Positions 36,025-48,700 of a stretch of 64,000 nt of DNA are shown in pieces. Made by a program: the position numbers and the translations under genes. The notes beneath the pieces are model-generated. The model did not search any database, was not told where the DNA came from, and saw nothing but the letters and a program-made list of their open reading frames with translations. The DNA comes from Warburgia ugandensis (Eukaryota > Streptophyta > Magnoliopsida > Canellales > Canellaceae), in NCBI GenBank assembly GCA_035236585.1, contig CP141136.1, positions 25,018,426-25,082,425 of the forward strand. The letters run 5' to 3'. Positions within the stretch are counted from its first letter, which is position 1. The number at the start of each line of letters is the position of its first letter.

Positions 36025-37722
36025 ATTATAATGATTGCAAAAAGCAATGTCGTTATGTTGCCAGGGAACGGTACAATAATGTTGTCCGCACTAAAATGAG
36101 CACGACTTGTAATGAAGTATGTTTTTGACTTTTTCCCTTAGTTTAATAGATAGATTTCAATCATTACTTTAATTTGTCACTTGCACAGTGATTAAAATCG
36201 ATACATGGCGGGCAAGATAAAGAACGCAAGTGCAGTTTGACGATTACGATTGTCTAAATAAGAAAAACAGAAAGAATAAAATATATGTTGCAAACCCACG
36301 ATGAAAACAAAGCACAAATAAATAAATAATATAATATAACATAATGTAAGTTGCATACAATAACACAGCAATTTACGTGGTTTGAAAGTTGTCTAAATCC
36401 TTAGAACAGACCCAGCAAATATACTAGAGAGGAAGATGAATACAAAGTATTCCCTCAACAGTCATCCATGTTGTAACTTCTCTTTTGTCTCACCAACTTA
36501 ACTCGACCCTCTAAAATCAGATATATAACAGTATATGAAATATCCAAAATACGCTCATACGCCCGATACAAATCCAGATAGTGACTAGTGCCAGGACTCC
36601 GCTAAGTGGGCTAAGTGCCCTGTACCTCCTCTAGTAAATCCGCAGAATACAAGGCATCTATCACCGCAGATGGGGGAATAAATTGGTCAATTAAGATTGA
36701 TTCTCAGGCACAGAAATTCTTTCCAATGAAGGATGCTATACTAGGATGTGAACATATGTTAAGTTGCCACGTGGTAGCCCACTTTTAACATGTGAAACGT
36801 CTCATCCTTGGTTGATCTGACCCGTTGAACTGAATTCACATACTGAATCACAATGAATGGACAAGTCTAGCTCCATCCATAAAAACTATTCTTTTGGACA
36901 TTGAATGTGAACAATTGTTTGTAGTTTTCTACATTGTTTCTAAAGGTACGTGTGTTTTCCAGGATCAAAGGCATATTTTTTCAGATGCTATAGCCATCCA
37001 AATGACACGGCTTTTGAGCTTGGAGCATCTAAAGTTGAAGAGATCAGATGAATGTGTGTCATCAACCAAAGGTATATTCTTTCATGTGCCACAAGTTACT
37101 ATTTACTAGAGCCTTATTGCAGACCTTTTCGTTCATTGTAAAATTGCGTAAGAGAAACTAACAGTAATTTCATGGAAAACGCATATTTACGGAATCTTTT
37201 TTAGATCTAAACCACTCATCTCGTTCATCTCACTTGTTTAAACTTCACGTGAAACGTTCAGATGATTGTAAGGAATGTTTTCATTTTCGGTTTCAAGAAT
37301 CTATAGTCGTGATTTTCAGCCATATCGGACATAGAGTAATCTACGAAGGCCAATAATGTGAGTGGATTAGATATCCACTAAAAAACTAGAAAAAGAAAGT
37401 CTCTCTCTACTCCAAATATCATTACCTCCTTTAAGAGAGAATTGTCGGCAAGATCACGAACGAGGAAAGAATGGGGATGTACGAACAAAGACTCTTGGCC
37501 CGTCGCCGACCATCTCTTTTCTTCGCAACTGCGGGGGGTCCTCGTTTGAACAAAGAAAAAGTGTCATTTTGTGGCTGGTCGCATACGAGTAAAGAATGGT
37601 GATTTACGAACAAAAACTCTTAGCCCGTCTCCGACCACTCCTTTATTTTCTTATTAACTACAAGAGTGCCCATGTTTGAACAAAGAAAAAGTGTCAAATG
37701 TCAGCATGTATGAAGGAGATTT

Positions 37723-37932
37723 CAGGTAAGAAAACCTTATTCAGCAAGCAAGGGAAAGGGATTGGAGAGCTTTAGAACCGTACGATAGATTCGCCCATCA
37801 ACGAGGACAGAACCTTAAAGCTGTTTCCAGGTAAGAAAACCTTATTCAGGAAACAAGGGAAAGGGATTGGATAGCTTTAGAACCGTACGATAGATTCGCC
37901 CATCAACGAGAACAGAATCTTATAGCTGTTTC
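37723..37932 (+). repeat. 105-bp tandem duplication, promoter of broken dynamin copy
   Basis: Two units (37723-37827 and 37828-37932) correspond to 6287-6496 in the intact locus. Confidence 0.88.
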
Positions 37933-38106
37933 CTTGGTAAAGTTTTCCCTTTAGGAAGGGAAAGTCGATGTGACCAGCCCACACTTTTCCATGGTGGGTC
38001 CCACATATGATTGATCTCTGCCGTTGAAGCAGCTGCTTCTAGAGATCTAAGTAGCCCAAAATGCTTCTCCGCTAAGATTAATTGCTTCATGCCATGGCAC
38101 CACTCC

Positions 38107-38113
38107 TATAAAA
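38107..38113 (+). promoter_or_regulatory. TATA box of the broken dynamin copy
   Basis: TATAAAA lies 71 bases before the ATG at 38178. The extra 40 bases compared with the intact copy include CTCGAGTCTCCACC. Confidence 0.6.
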
Positions 38114-38724
38114 TTTGAACACTTCTACGTCTCCAAAAAGACTCGAGTCTCCACCTTGCTCTCTCACTCTCTCTTAGATGACCCAGAGCTGTAGCTCCTT
38201 TTATCTACATGGAAAAATGACCAACCTAAGTGTTAACGGCCCTTCCAAAGAAGACAACAAACCCGACGTTTCTGCGCCAATCATCGCGTCCTACAACACA
38301 TGCATTCGTCCATTACTCGACGCTGTGGATCAGCTACGAAACCTTCAGATTATGAAAGAAGGAATAGAGCTGCCTACAATCATGGTAGTTGGTGATCAAT
38401 CCAGCGGAAAATGCAGTGTTTTAGAATCCCTTGCGGGGATAAGCCTTCCAAGAGGACGGGGCATTTGCACCCGGGTCCCTCTCATAATGCGCTTAAAGGA
38501 AAGCTCATCTGCCACGCCCGAGCTGTCCTTGGAATATCAAGGCGAAAGTGGGAATGTAACCCTACCAACGACCGAAGTCTCCATCGCTTTTGACATAAAC
38601 TCTGCCACCGAAGAGATTGCTGGTAGCGGCAAAGGCATTTCCAATACTCCTCTCACACTCACTGTCAAGAGGAAGGACGTCCCCGATCTTACAATGGTAG
38701 ACCTACCTGGAATTACTAGAGTTC

Positions 38725-39287
38725 TGTTGGAAGTAATGCAAAAGCATGTGTGGGCCCAATGACATGATGGGCCCAACAACATGAATGGCCCAATGACATG
38801 GGCAGGCCCATCTTATCTCTTTCTTCTTCTTTTTGGTTATGGGCTTCGTCTTAAGTGTTACACAAAAGGCCAATAATCTAGAAGGTCCATGTTCTAGAAA
38901 AAGTACAAAAGTCAACAAATCTAGGTAACTCTTTATAAATATCTTTCTTAGATATTTATGAAGTTAGGTTGGAAGATACGTTTTAACCATTAGATCAAAG
39001 ACACTTATAATAATCTTCACCACACATTAAAGAGGTGGTAGGTGAAGAACAAGTATAAATAGAGGAGCACTCCTCATTTGTAAGCAAGTGAAAAGGAAAG
39101 AGAGAGAAGTGAGTGAGAGTGTGAAGGAGTGAGTCTTGTAAGGTAGCAACCTTTGTATTTGATATTCTTCTTGAGTGAATTTGAGAATATTTTCTTCTTT
39201 CATTAGTTTTTTCATTAGTGTTTTTCTTTTCTTATTTCCTCACATATCATATTGTGGGTGAAGGCTTAGCAAAGCCAACATCCAACA
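38725..39287 (+). repeat. Copia 5' LTR
   Basis: 563 bp from TGTTGGAAGT to ACATCCAACA. A likely TATA box, TATAAATAG, lies near 39053-39061. The LTR carries the repeated word GGCCCAA near its start. Confidence 0.95.
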
Positions 39288-39290
39288 TAA

Positions 39291-39302
39291 TGGTATCAGA
39301 GC
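39291..39302 (+). promoter_or_regulatory. Copia primer-binding site (tRNA-iMet)
   Basis: TGGTATCAGAGC is complementary to the 3' end of plant initiator tRNA-Met and lies three bases after the 5' LTR, the normal place. Confidence 0.95.
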
Positions 39303-39363
39303 AAATCTAGGTTCAGGGTCGCAGGAGTTCTACTAAAGTTTTGTCCCTCATCTCACATCAAAG

Positions 39364-40300
39364 ATGTCTTCCAACTTGGTGCAAACTCAAATCCCCAAGT
39401 TGTTGAAAGACAACTAGGAAAGATGATAGATTCAAATGAAGGCATTGCTCGGGTAGCAAGATGTACGAGAGATTGTTGCTAATAGATACGAGGAGCTCAT
39501 TGTCGAGCAAGAAGATCCCTATAATGAGGATCAAAGGTAGAATCTTAAGGAGCAAAGAAAGAAGGATAAGAAGGCATTGTTCTTACTCTATCAAGAAGTA
39601 GATGAATCAACGTTTGAGAAGATCGCAGAAGCGAAGTCAAGCAAGGAAGCATGGGAGATTCTAAGCACCTACTTTAAGAATGTTGATTGGGTAAGACGTG
39701 TTCGTTTGCAAACTTTAAGGGTTGAGTTTGAAGCTACTCATATGAAAGAAAGTGAATCTATCTCTGACTATTTCTCAAGGCTATTAGTTATTGTTAATAA
39801 CCTAAAAATAAATGAAGAAAAGATTGAAGATGTTTGTGTAATAGAGAAAATATTGCAATCCCTCACAACCAAATTTGAACATGTGGTTGTGCCCATCAAA
39901 GAATCAAAAGATTTGGATACTCTGAAGAGCTAATGGGATCACTTCAAGTGCATGAACAACGTATGATAAAGAGCAGCAAACCAGCCATAGTGGAGCAAGT
40001 ACTTGAGTCAAAATTGACTCTAAATAATCAAAGGGGCGGTCGTTCTCAACGTGGAGGCATGGCCAATGGCAATCATGGAAGAGGCCGTGGGAGAGGAGGT
40101 TATCAACATAAGGGGCTAAATCAATGGAAGCCCGCTAACACTGGAAGAGGAACGAGTAGAGGCAAATCTACTCATGGTCGTGAATGCGGAGATAGAACAA
40201 TTGTCCAGTGTTATAATTGCAACAAGACTGGGCATTATACATCTGAGTGTTGGAGCAACCAATCAGGTAATCAAAATCATCAATCTAATTTTGCAGAAGC
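39364..40300 (+). pseudogene. Copia GAG with zinc knuckle
   Basis: An ATG at 39364 starts a frame that meets a stop after 17 codons at a position where related elements have Trp (NW to N-stop), with four more stops up to 39540. The frame is then open to 39933 (UBN2-type [13 protein letters not shown] and LQTLRVEFE), where a stop and a frame change occur. The next frame carries an Arg/Gly-rich region and a CCHC knuckle, CYNCNKTGHYTSEC, at about 40210-40251. GAG would package the element RNA. The damage prevents a normal product. Confidence 0.88.
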
Positions 40301-41831
40301 ATCTGAAGACATGAAAGAAGATGTTACACTTCTTATTGCACAAAAGGAGATACATAATCAACAAGATGTATGGTATCTTGACTCGGGAGCAAGTAATCAT
40401 ATGTGCGGTAAGAAGGAGCTCTTTGAAGAGTTGGTTGAAAATGTCAATGGCAATGTTAGCCTTGGAGATTCATCTAAAGTACTCGTGAAAGGTAAGGGCA
40501 AAATCAAAATTTATCAAAAGAATGGTGCTCCCCAATATATATCTAATGTGTATTTTATACCTAACATGAGAAGTAATATTCTTAGTATTGGGCAACTCTT
40601 AGAGAAATTGAACAAAATACACATAGAGGATGGATGTCTCTCTTTGATGAATACACAAGAGAGACTTATAACAAAAGTTCAAATGACACCCAATAGAATG
40701 TTTCCTCTCCATATTAATACAAGCCTCGAAGTGTGTTTTCATGAAAGCATTAAGGACGAATCATGGAAGTGGCATCTCCGCTTTGGGCATCTTAATTTCA
40801 ATGGACTTAAGCTATTATCTACATCAAGCATGGTACGAGGATTGCCAAATATAGAGAAGCCAAAGTACGTATGCGAGTCTTGCACTCTTGGCAAACACCA
40901 AAGAGCCCCCTTTCAAAGTGGAAGATCTTGGAGAGCAGCAAATCCTCTACATCTGGTATAGACCGACATTTGCGGACCCATCGAGCTTGCTTCATTTGGA
41001 GGTAATAGATACTTCATCACCTTTATTGATGATTTTAGTAGAAAACTTTGGGTCTATTTCATGAAAGAAAAAATAGTTACCTTTACTAATTTTAAAAGTT
41101 TCAAAGCTCATGTTGAAGTTGAAAGTGGTCATTCACTCAAAATATTAAGATCTGATAGAGGTGGGGAATACACTTCTAATGAGTTTTAAAGTTATTGCAA
41201 GGAGAATGGCATTAAAGCAACAATTTGCAGCAACGTACATGCCTCAACAAAATGGTATCACTGAAAGGAAGAATCAAACCATTCTTGATATGACAAGAAC
41301 CATGCTCAAGGAGAAAAGCTTGCCAAAGACCTTTTGGGCTGAAGCTGTAGCATGTATAGCTTATTTTCTCAATCGGTGTCCTACAAAGAGTGTAAAAAAT
41401 AAGACACCAAAGAAGCATGGAGTGTTTACAAGCCAAGTGTGACACATCTTAGGGTTTTTGGGTGCATTGCGTATGCTCAAGTACCTGAGGCAAAGAGAAA
41501 GAAACTAGATGATCATGGAGAGACGTGCATCTTCATTGGCTATAGCGAAGAGTCCAAAGCATACAAACTCTACAATCCACTTACACAGAAAGTGGTGGTA
41601 AGTAGAGATGTAATTTTCAGAGAAGATGAAGCATGGAATTGGAGTGAAGCAAATACAGATAAGAAAAATCATCTTGAGATGGAGGAAGAAGCAGAAGCAG
41701 GCCATGAAGCTTCAGAAAGAAGCATTTCAACATCATCCCCTACAGATCATATGACTCCACAAAGTCAAGGTAATGTATCTCCATCCTCTACCCCAATTAG
41801 GATGATGAGTCATAGAGAAATTTATGAATAA
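40300..41831 (+). pseudogene. Copia protease and integrase
   Basis: The aspartic protease motif DSGASNHM lies at about 40380-40403. The GAG-pre-integrase zinc segment follows (WHLRFGHLN, then CESCTLGKHQRAPF). The integrase core starts after an in-frame TAG at 40960 with TDICGPI, then SDRGGEY (about 41152) and the Glu of NGITERKNQ, so the D, D, E residues are all present. An in-frame TAA at about 41187 and a frame change interrupt the core. The C-terminal segment is at 41439-41831 (RVFGCIAYAQVP, IFIGYSEESKAYKLYNP). It would cut the polyprotein and insert the DNA copy. Confidence 0.88.
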
Positions 41832-41859
41832 ACTGAAGACATAAATCTATTTTGTCTCT

Positions 41860-43400
41860 ATGCTGATGCTGAGCCTCTCACATTCCAAGAAGCTATTAAA
41901 AAGGATTGTTGGAAGAAAGCAATGCAGGAAGAAATTAATGCTATTGAGAAGAATGACACATGAGAGTTAACTACGCTCCCTAAAGGTCAAAGGGCAATCG
42001 GTGTCAAATGGGTATATAAGATCAAGTGAATAGCTGATGGAAAGTTTGAAAGATTTAAAGCTCGATTTGTAGCAAAAGGCTACAAGAAAAAATATGGGAT
42101 CGACTATGAAGAGGTATTTGCACCAATTGCACGACTTGACACTGTAAGAATGATGATCTCTCTTGCTACCCATCACAATTGGAAGATATACCAATTGGAT
42201 GTAAAGTCAGCATTCCTAAATGGTAAGCTAGAAGAAGAAGTTTATGTTGAGCAGCCCGAAGACTTTGTAAAAGAAGAGCAAAAGGTGTATCGATTGAAGA
42301 AAGCTCTATATGGCTTGAAGCAAGCCCTAAGAGCTTGGAACTCCTGAATCAATGGCTACCTTGAAGGAAATGGCTTCACCAAATGCCCATATGAAAATGT
42401 AGTTTATATCAAGAAGAATGATCATGATGAGATACTTATCATCTGTTTGTATGTTCATGATCTATTATTCACAGAAAATAGTCAAAGGATGATTCAGGAG
42501 TTCAAGCAAGCCATGTTCAAGGAGTTCGAGATGACAGACTCTGGTCTTATGTCATTTTTTCTTGGAATTGAGGTATGTCAAAATTCCAATGGTATTTTCA
42601 TATCTCAAAGGAAGTACGTTAGATATTTACTTGAAAAGTTTAGAATGAGTAATTGCAATGAAGCAAATACACCTATTCCATTGGGCTTAAAGATAACAAA
42701 AGAAGGAGAAGGGAAGAACATGGATTCTACTCTTTTCAAGAGTTTAATTGGAAGCTTAAGGTACCTCACAATCACAAGACCAGATATTATGTTTAGTGTT
42801 GGACTTTTGAGTAGGTACATGAAAATGCCAAAAGAGTCATACTGGTTGGCTGCAAAGAGGATCCTAAGATACATAAAAGGTACGTTGGACTTTGGCCTCT
42901 TTTACTCTTACAAGGATGATGCAACTTTGTTTGGTTATTCAGATAGTGATTGGGCTGGAGAACAAGATGAAAGAAAGAGTACTTCAAGCTATGTATTTTA
43001 CCTTGGGACAACTGCCTTTTCTTGGATATCTAAGAAGCAAGAAATAGTGGCATTATCATCATGCGAAGCTGAATATGTGGCTAAATCCTCTATTGTCTGT
43101 GAAGCAGTTTGGTTGAGAAATTTTTTAAAGCAGTTAGATCATCCTCAAGAAGATTCTACGCCTATATATATTGACAACAAGTCTGCCATTAAGCTTGTTA
43201 AAAATCCAGTACAACATGGAAGAAGCAAGCACATCAATATAAAGTATCACTTTTTGAGAGACCAAGTGAAGCAAAGAATAATAAAGTTGGAGTACTGTTA
43301 TACTAAAGAACAAGTGGCGGACATTTTCACAAAAGCATTGCCCACTGACACATTCATCAAGTTAAAGACTATGCTTGGAATGAAGAAGCTTTTGGTTTAA
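41860..43400 (+). pseudogene. Copia reverse transcriptase and RNase H
   Basis: The reverse transcriptase starts near FQEAIKKDCW (41888), with stops replacing Trp in NDT-stop-EL and at two later sites (about 42028 and 42346). Conserved blocks are GVKWVYKIK, YGIDYEEVFAPIARLDT, QLDVKSAFLNG and LKKALYGLKQA. The catalytic motif reads YVHD at about 42449-42460 instead of YVDD, which removes one catalytic Asp. The last frame (42447-43400) is fully open and includes RNase H blocks such as YSDSDWAG, STSSYVF, SSCEAEYVA and the end ADIFTKALP. Confidence 0.9.
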
Positions 43401-43409
43401 GGAGGGATA
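43396..43409 (+). promoter_or_regulatory. Copia polypurine tract
   Basis: TTTAAGGAGGGATA lies immediately before the 3' LTR, as expected for the plus-strand primer. Confidence 0.85.
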
Positions 43410-43975
43410 TGTTGGAAGTAAACCAAAAGCATGTGTGGGCCTAATGACATGATGGGCCCAACAACATGAATGGCCCACTGACATGGACATGCCCATCTTA
43501 TCTCTTTTTCTTTTGGTTATGGGCTTCGCCCTAAGTGTTACACAAAAGGCCCATAATCTAGAAGGTCCATGTTCTAGAAAATGCACAAAAGTCAACAAAT
43601 CTAGATAACTCTTTAGAAATATCTTTCTTAGGTATTTATGAAGTTAGGTTGGAAGATAAGTGTTAACCATTAGATCAAAGACACTTATAATAATCTTCAC
43701 CACACATTAAGGAGGTGGTAAGTGAAGAACAAGTATAAATAGAGGAGCACTCCTCATTTGTAAGCAAGTGAAAAAGAAAGAGAGAAAGAAGTGAGTGAGG
43801 AGTGAAGAGTAAGTGAGAGTGTGAAGGAGCAAGTCTTGTAAGGTAGCAACCTTTGTATTTGTTATTGTTCTAGAGTGAATTTGAGAATATTTTCTTCTTT
43901 CATTAGTGTTTTTCTCTTCTTATTTCCTCACATATCATATTGTGGGTGAAGGCTTAGCAAAGCCAACATCCAACA
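43410..43975 (+). repeat. Copia 3' LTR
   Basis: 566 bp, TGTTGGAAGT to CCAACA. It matches the 5' LTR with small indels and scattered substitutions. Confidence 0.95.
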
Positions 43976-44172
43976 AGTTCCCCTGCACGGCCAACCTGAG
44001 GATATCTATGAGCAGATCTCCATTATTATCATGCAGTATATAACTCCACAGGAGAGTATCATCCTCAATGTCTTATATGCAACCGTCGATTTCTCCACCT
44101 GTGAATCCATGCGGATGTCTCAACGGGTCGATAAACGCGGTGAGAGAACGCTGGCCGTTGTTACTAAGACCA

Positions 44173-45718
44173 ATTGAACTCAACATTTACTGGCATAATA
44201 TCATATTATTACCTATCCCTTGCTATTGGTAGACCTTAAAACATCAAACATTGATAAATAAACATAAAACTTTTAAGAACCCAACCAATGTGTCAAAAGT
44301 CCTAGAACTAATAGAACACATCAAGTAAATTTCTTAAACCAATGCCTCGTACCATTGGTAGGCCTCCTCTAAGTCTCATACCACAAGTTGGCCTTACTTT
44401 GAATTATAACAGACCACCATGATTTCCTGGCTAATTTCCATGGGGCGGCCAATTCTAAGTTACTCACACTTTGGACTAGGTAGCCCTCTTCAAATTTTGT
44501 GGTAGCTTCCACTTCATCATAAGGTAATTCTTTACATAAATCATCCCTTCCAATATTTGAATTCTTGACCTGGTCATTACATGGATACCAAATGTTAAGA
44601 ACTTAACTAGTGTGCCACCAGCCCTAGAAATTGATGGAACACGCCAACTTAATTTCTTAAATCAATGTCGCATGCCACTTGTGGTGGGTTGTCTCCATCC
44701 CATATGACTAGTTGACCTCACTTAGGATCATAACATAATCCAAAATCATTTTATTTTCTAGCATTAGAAGTTAATAGCAGATGGAGTCACTAGCTATGCA
44801 TGCCTACTTGTTCATTGGCTATTCTATGTGGTAGGCAACATTTTGAATGAGGTATTCTTCTCTTTTTTCAAAAAATTTTATAGTCATCCATAAATGAAAA
44901 AATTACCCATCAAAGAAAATTAAGAATAGAGAAATGTTATTGTGACTAGGTTTTAGGAGTGACTCTAAAACCTTGCCTAGGTAAGCCCTACATTTAGATG
45001 ATATGACCTAATCCTCTTGTTTGGTCTCCCTTAGATTGGCTAAACATAAAAAATCATGACTGGTGGATGATTTTAGCTATGAAGTTTGAGTTTTTAATAA
45101 TGATTGTTCTTTTTTTCAATTGAAAAAACTAATAATTAATAGCATTCATTGGACATGATTTTTTGCAAACAGCCTAAAAAGATAGATCAAGCAAGATGAT
45201 CGGGTCAAATTATCCAAAGAGTGGCTTAGCTAGGCAAAGTTTCAGAGTTAGCCCTAAGAAACATATTGGAGATCGGAGATAACCCCTGCGATCCTTACAA
45301 CATAGGAATAATATCCATTTTCCTATTCATTGGTTCTAACATTATTTTCTGAAGCATTTTTGCTAGTAATTTAGCCAATCTTGATCAACGGCTAAGGTTA
45401 ACTAAGGACTTAGGTATGAAATTGGATCAATTTCTATGATCCATACCGTTCAGATTATTTAATTGGATTATTTAATTATAATTACTAAATTGTTATTTGA
45501 TTTGAGAAGATCAGGTGGAGAATTGTGACTAGATCAACATGATAACTGAGATCAGACACATTTAAGGCGATTGGTTAACGATCCTGCCAAGCAAACAACC
45601 GGATGTTTTTCAAATTGACTTGTATAAGGTAAGATTACTATCTTAACCATTTAATTTGATTGTAATTAGATAGGATTGAGCATGAATTACTTGTAATAAT
45701 CCCCGATTGGTTTATTAA
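44173..45718. other. Intergenic DNA with a diverged 322-bp spaced duplication
   Basis: No gene is recognised. The tract starting TTAAGAAC at 44273 is repeated at 44595 with related following words (CCTAGAA, TTTCTTAAA, CAATG, GCATGCCACT-like); the two are clearly diverged. No transposon ends were found. Confidence 0.5.
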
Positions 45719-48700
45719 TGTAACATCCCAAATTTTTAAATCCCAATTTCAATAAATTTTGGATATGTTAAATTAGGATGAAAAGAATATATATTGAATT
45801 TTCTATTTATGGAGTTTTATAATTGAAAAACTTGATAGACATCAAATCAAGTATTGAGACCTCCATAATTGGATTGTACTCGAAAAGACGATTCCAACAA
45901 CACCAAGTTTGCTAAAATCAGAGTTCAGATGGAAGAGATATAAGGATTTAAATATGAGGCGCATTTTTATAAAAATAAGATAGGAAAAAAAATGCTTAAA
46001 ATGAAGGAGGCCATATTTGATATGGGCACCCCTCCCCACTTAAGAGAGATCAAATATACCGTTTGGTTTGTTCTCAACCCGACACAAAGGGAAACGGACA
46101 GGTGAGAAGAAGAAAGGAAGAAGAAAAGGAGGAGAAGAGAAGAGAGGAGGAGGAAAGAGAGAAGAGGAGAGAAGAACCAGGGCGCTGAAGAAACCTGGCA
46201 CGCCTGTGGAGGAGAAAATGTGGTTTTCGAGTTTGCCAAATTTCCAGGCTAGGATGCTAGCTCGTATCATTGATCTGAGCCAATCATTTTGTCCAGCATG
46301 GAAAAACTAAGAAAACTCCTAAGGTTATTGGGAGATCCGAAGGGATCATGAACGTCAAACGGATGGGAGACATTGTGCGTGACATGATCGAAGGGTTTCA
46401 CAGCAAAATAGTGAGCAATTTGCACATCCAAGAGAGGAAAAAGATGAAAATGCATCGAGAAGGTAAGATCTACAAAACCCAATTTTTGATTTGAGGAATT
46501 TTCCTAAATTTGTACAATTATATGCTAGATCTAGGTTTAGGGATGATCTAGCCATCCATTTTCTAATCTAAACCTAGGAATAAGTAAAAAGGGGCCTAAT
46601 ATAACCTGTATCTAGCTAAGATGATCTCATCCATCCAATCTATCACTATTTAAATAGTGACTTCTTTATGTCTGATCTATGATCAGACACCACGGATGTG
46701 TTTTGGGACACTGAATCAATTAGTATATAGCAAAAAATTGAGAGATCTAAGTAGAAATTGGGTGAATAATCTAAACCATCCAATCGAATAGTAAAGGAAC
46801 ATGGACCTGGTGACCCTTGATCTGTGATTAGATGCCACCATTTCATTCCTAAACCCAAATTGATATAAGATGGGCTAAGTTGCACTAACCCATTAGCTAA
46901 AATATCTGATAACATGGCTAGATCAAGATCCGACCACTTCTAGTCTTCGGATCACCAATCTAGGGAATGAATAGCAGATCAAAGGGTGATCTAACACTAT
47001 TCCTCACATCTAATCAATGACTCATCAATGGTGAATAATTGATTAGCACCCTAATGGTCTTAGATGATCCATGATGTGGAAAATAGACTAATAGCCTAAG
47101 TAGTTGAGATCATATAGTGAGGAGTGATAGATTTTATGGAACATAGTAGTTTCACGATTAATAGATTATTTGGACCATCAAATTTGGGCTGCAATGAATT
47201 CCTTTTTATAATGGTTTATATAATTTGACATTGACAAGGAATCTAGAATGCTGCCAGGTTAATCAATGATTTGATTAGAGGAATATAACTGAATCATGAA
47301 GCATGACAAGGGAGGTAGGTAGTTTTAACATTGATATACTTTTGTAAAACATGAAAACTATTAATATTTATTCTATCATATTTGAAAGGGTTTAAGATTG
47401 GGATTTTGAGATTTTTGAATTATGCAGTCAATTCATTCTGTCAGGCAAAGTATTAGTTCTGAAATGCCACGTCAATTCATTTTGCAAGTGGAGACTTGTT
47501 ATATAAAAATGTATTTGCAAATACAAGAAATTTGTGATTTATTTATGAAACGTAGGGGGGTGTGAAATCCTCAAACTCAATCCCTGGTGAGGTTGTTTTT
47601 TACATGGCTATATTGTATCATGATATTTAAATTGTATGATTTTAACAATGCATGACTTTTTATGGTTTTATCAATTATATTGGCATGTGATGATGCCTAG
47701 TATTATTATGTTATGGAGGGTATATGGTGGCCCATTGGACACTATGCTTGAAGGGTGTGGACTGATCATCCCCCTTCCAAAACTTGATATATATGTATGA
47801 GATAAGGCCAGGGAGGGCCAAATTCAGTATGATATCATGGGTAAGTCATAGCCTTGAGCACAGTATCAGCGTGACAGCCGCAGACTTGACTGGGTTTTGT
47901 TCGCAGCACAGAGGGTCCACTATTTTTAGATTTATATGTATACAATGTGATAATGTAGGTGCGTGGTACCCTAATATTTCAGGTTTATAATGAGTACTCA
48001 TGACCAATGGCAGATGGTCAAATGTTAAGTGTTTTTACACTCGTGAGACCTTGAGGAGGTTCTGATAGATATATTTATATGTATGTGTTTATTGAGACAC
48101 ATTGATTTTATTGAAGCATTATACGATTTAAATGCTTTCCATCTATTGATTTTGATGATGGTTCACTATTCAATTTAGATGGGTACTTTTATGAGATGAT
48201 GCATGCCATGAGTTGTAGTGATCTTTCATATTTTGTAAAATACCTTGCGAGGGTTATTATTGAAACTGATAATTGAATTAGTTTGGATTTGCATTGATTT
48301 GTAAATCATTATTGAGATTTCAGAGTTTATGATATTACTCATTATGCATCATATTCCATCAAACTGCATAACATGTGATCGTGTATTTCCTTTTTGGACT
48401 TAAAACTGCATAAACTCATGTTTTTAATGAACTCATTATGCATCATATTCCATCAAACTGCATAACATGTGATCGAGTATTTCCTTTTTGGACTTAAAAC
48501 TGCATAAACTCATGTTTTTAATGATGAAACTGCCTACACAAGTGCAAGCTTGCTGAGACTTAGGTATGAAGAAATAGGATAGGGAAAAGGGAGCAAAAGA
48601 TGGTGATATAAATCTAAAGAGAAGAACATGACAGGTATAACAAACAGGTTTGCAATATAGTTGATTTTCTTATGAAATTGATATAATGTTTGACTTAATA

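Larger units (their letters stand above)
38725..43975 (+). mobile_element. Full-length Ty1/copia retrotransposon
   Basis: A 5251-bp element with two LTRs (563 and 566 bp) beginning TGTTGG and ending CCAACA, a tRNA-Met primer-binding site, a polypurine tract and exact AGTTC target duplications (38720-38724 and 43976-43980). The empty site, a single AGTTC, is present in the intact dynamin gene at 7250-7254. Domain order is GAG, protease, integrase, reverse transcriptase, RNase H, which is copia. The LTRs differ by a few percent on a by-eye alignment, so it is not a very recent insertion. Numerous stops and a changed catalytic residue make it non-autonomous. Confidence 0.97.
38178..44172 (+). 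pseudogene. Truncated dynamin-related gene split by a copia insertion
   Basis: The first part (38178-38724) matches residues 1-184 of the intact protein with scattered substitutions and two small N-terminal deletions. The G1 motif reads GDQSSGKC instead of GDQSSGKS: Cys79 replaces the Ser that coordinates magnesium. The copia element begins after the AGTTC of the codons following DLPGITR, so the frame runs into LTR and stops at 38760. The gene resumes at 43976 and runs to about 44168 (TLAVVTK), where the duplication ends; a stop (TGA) follows within three codons. The stalk and GED regions were never included in the duplicated block as it now stands. It cannot encode a working GTPase, though a short N-terminal product or antisense transcript cannot be excluded. 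Confidence 0.92.
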
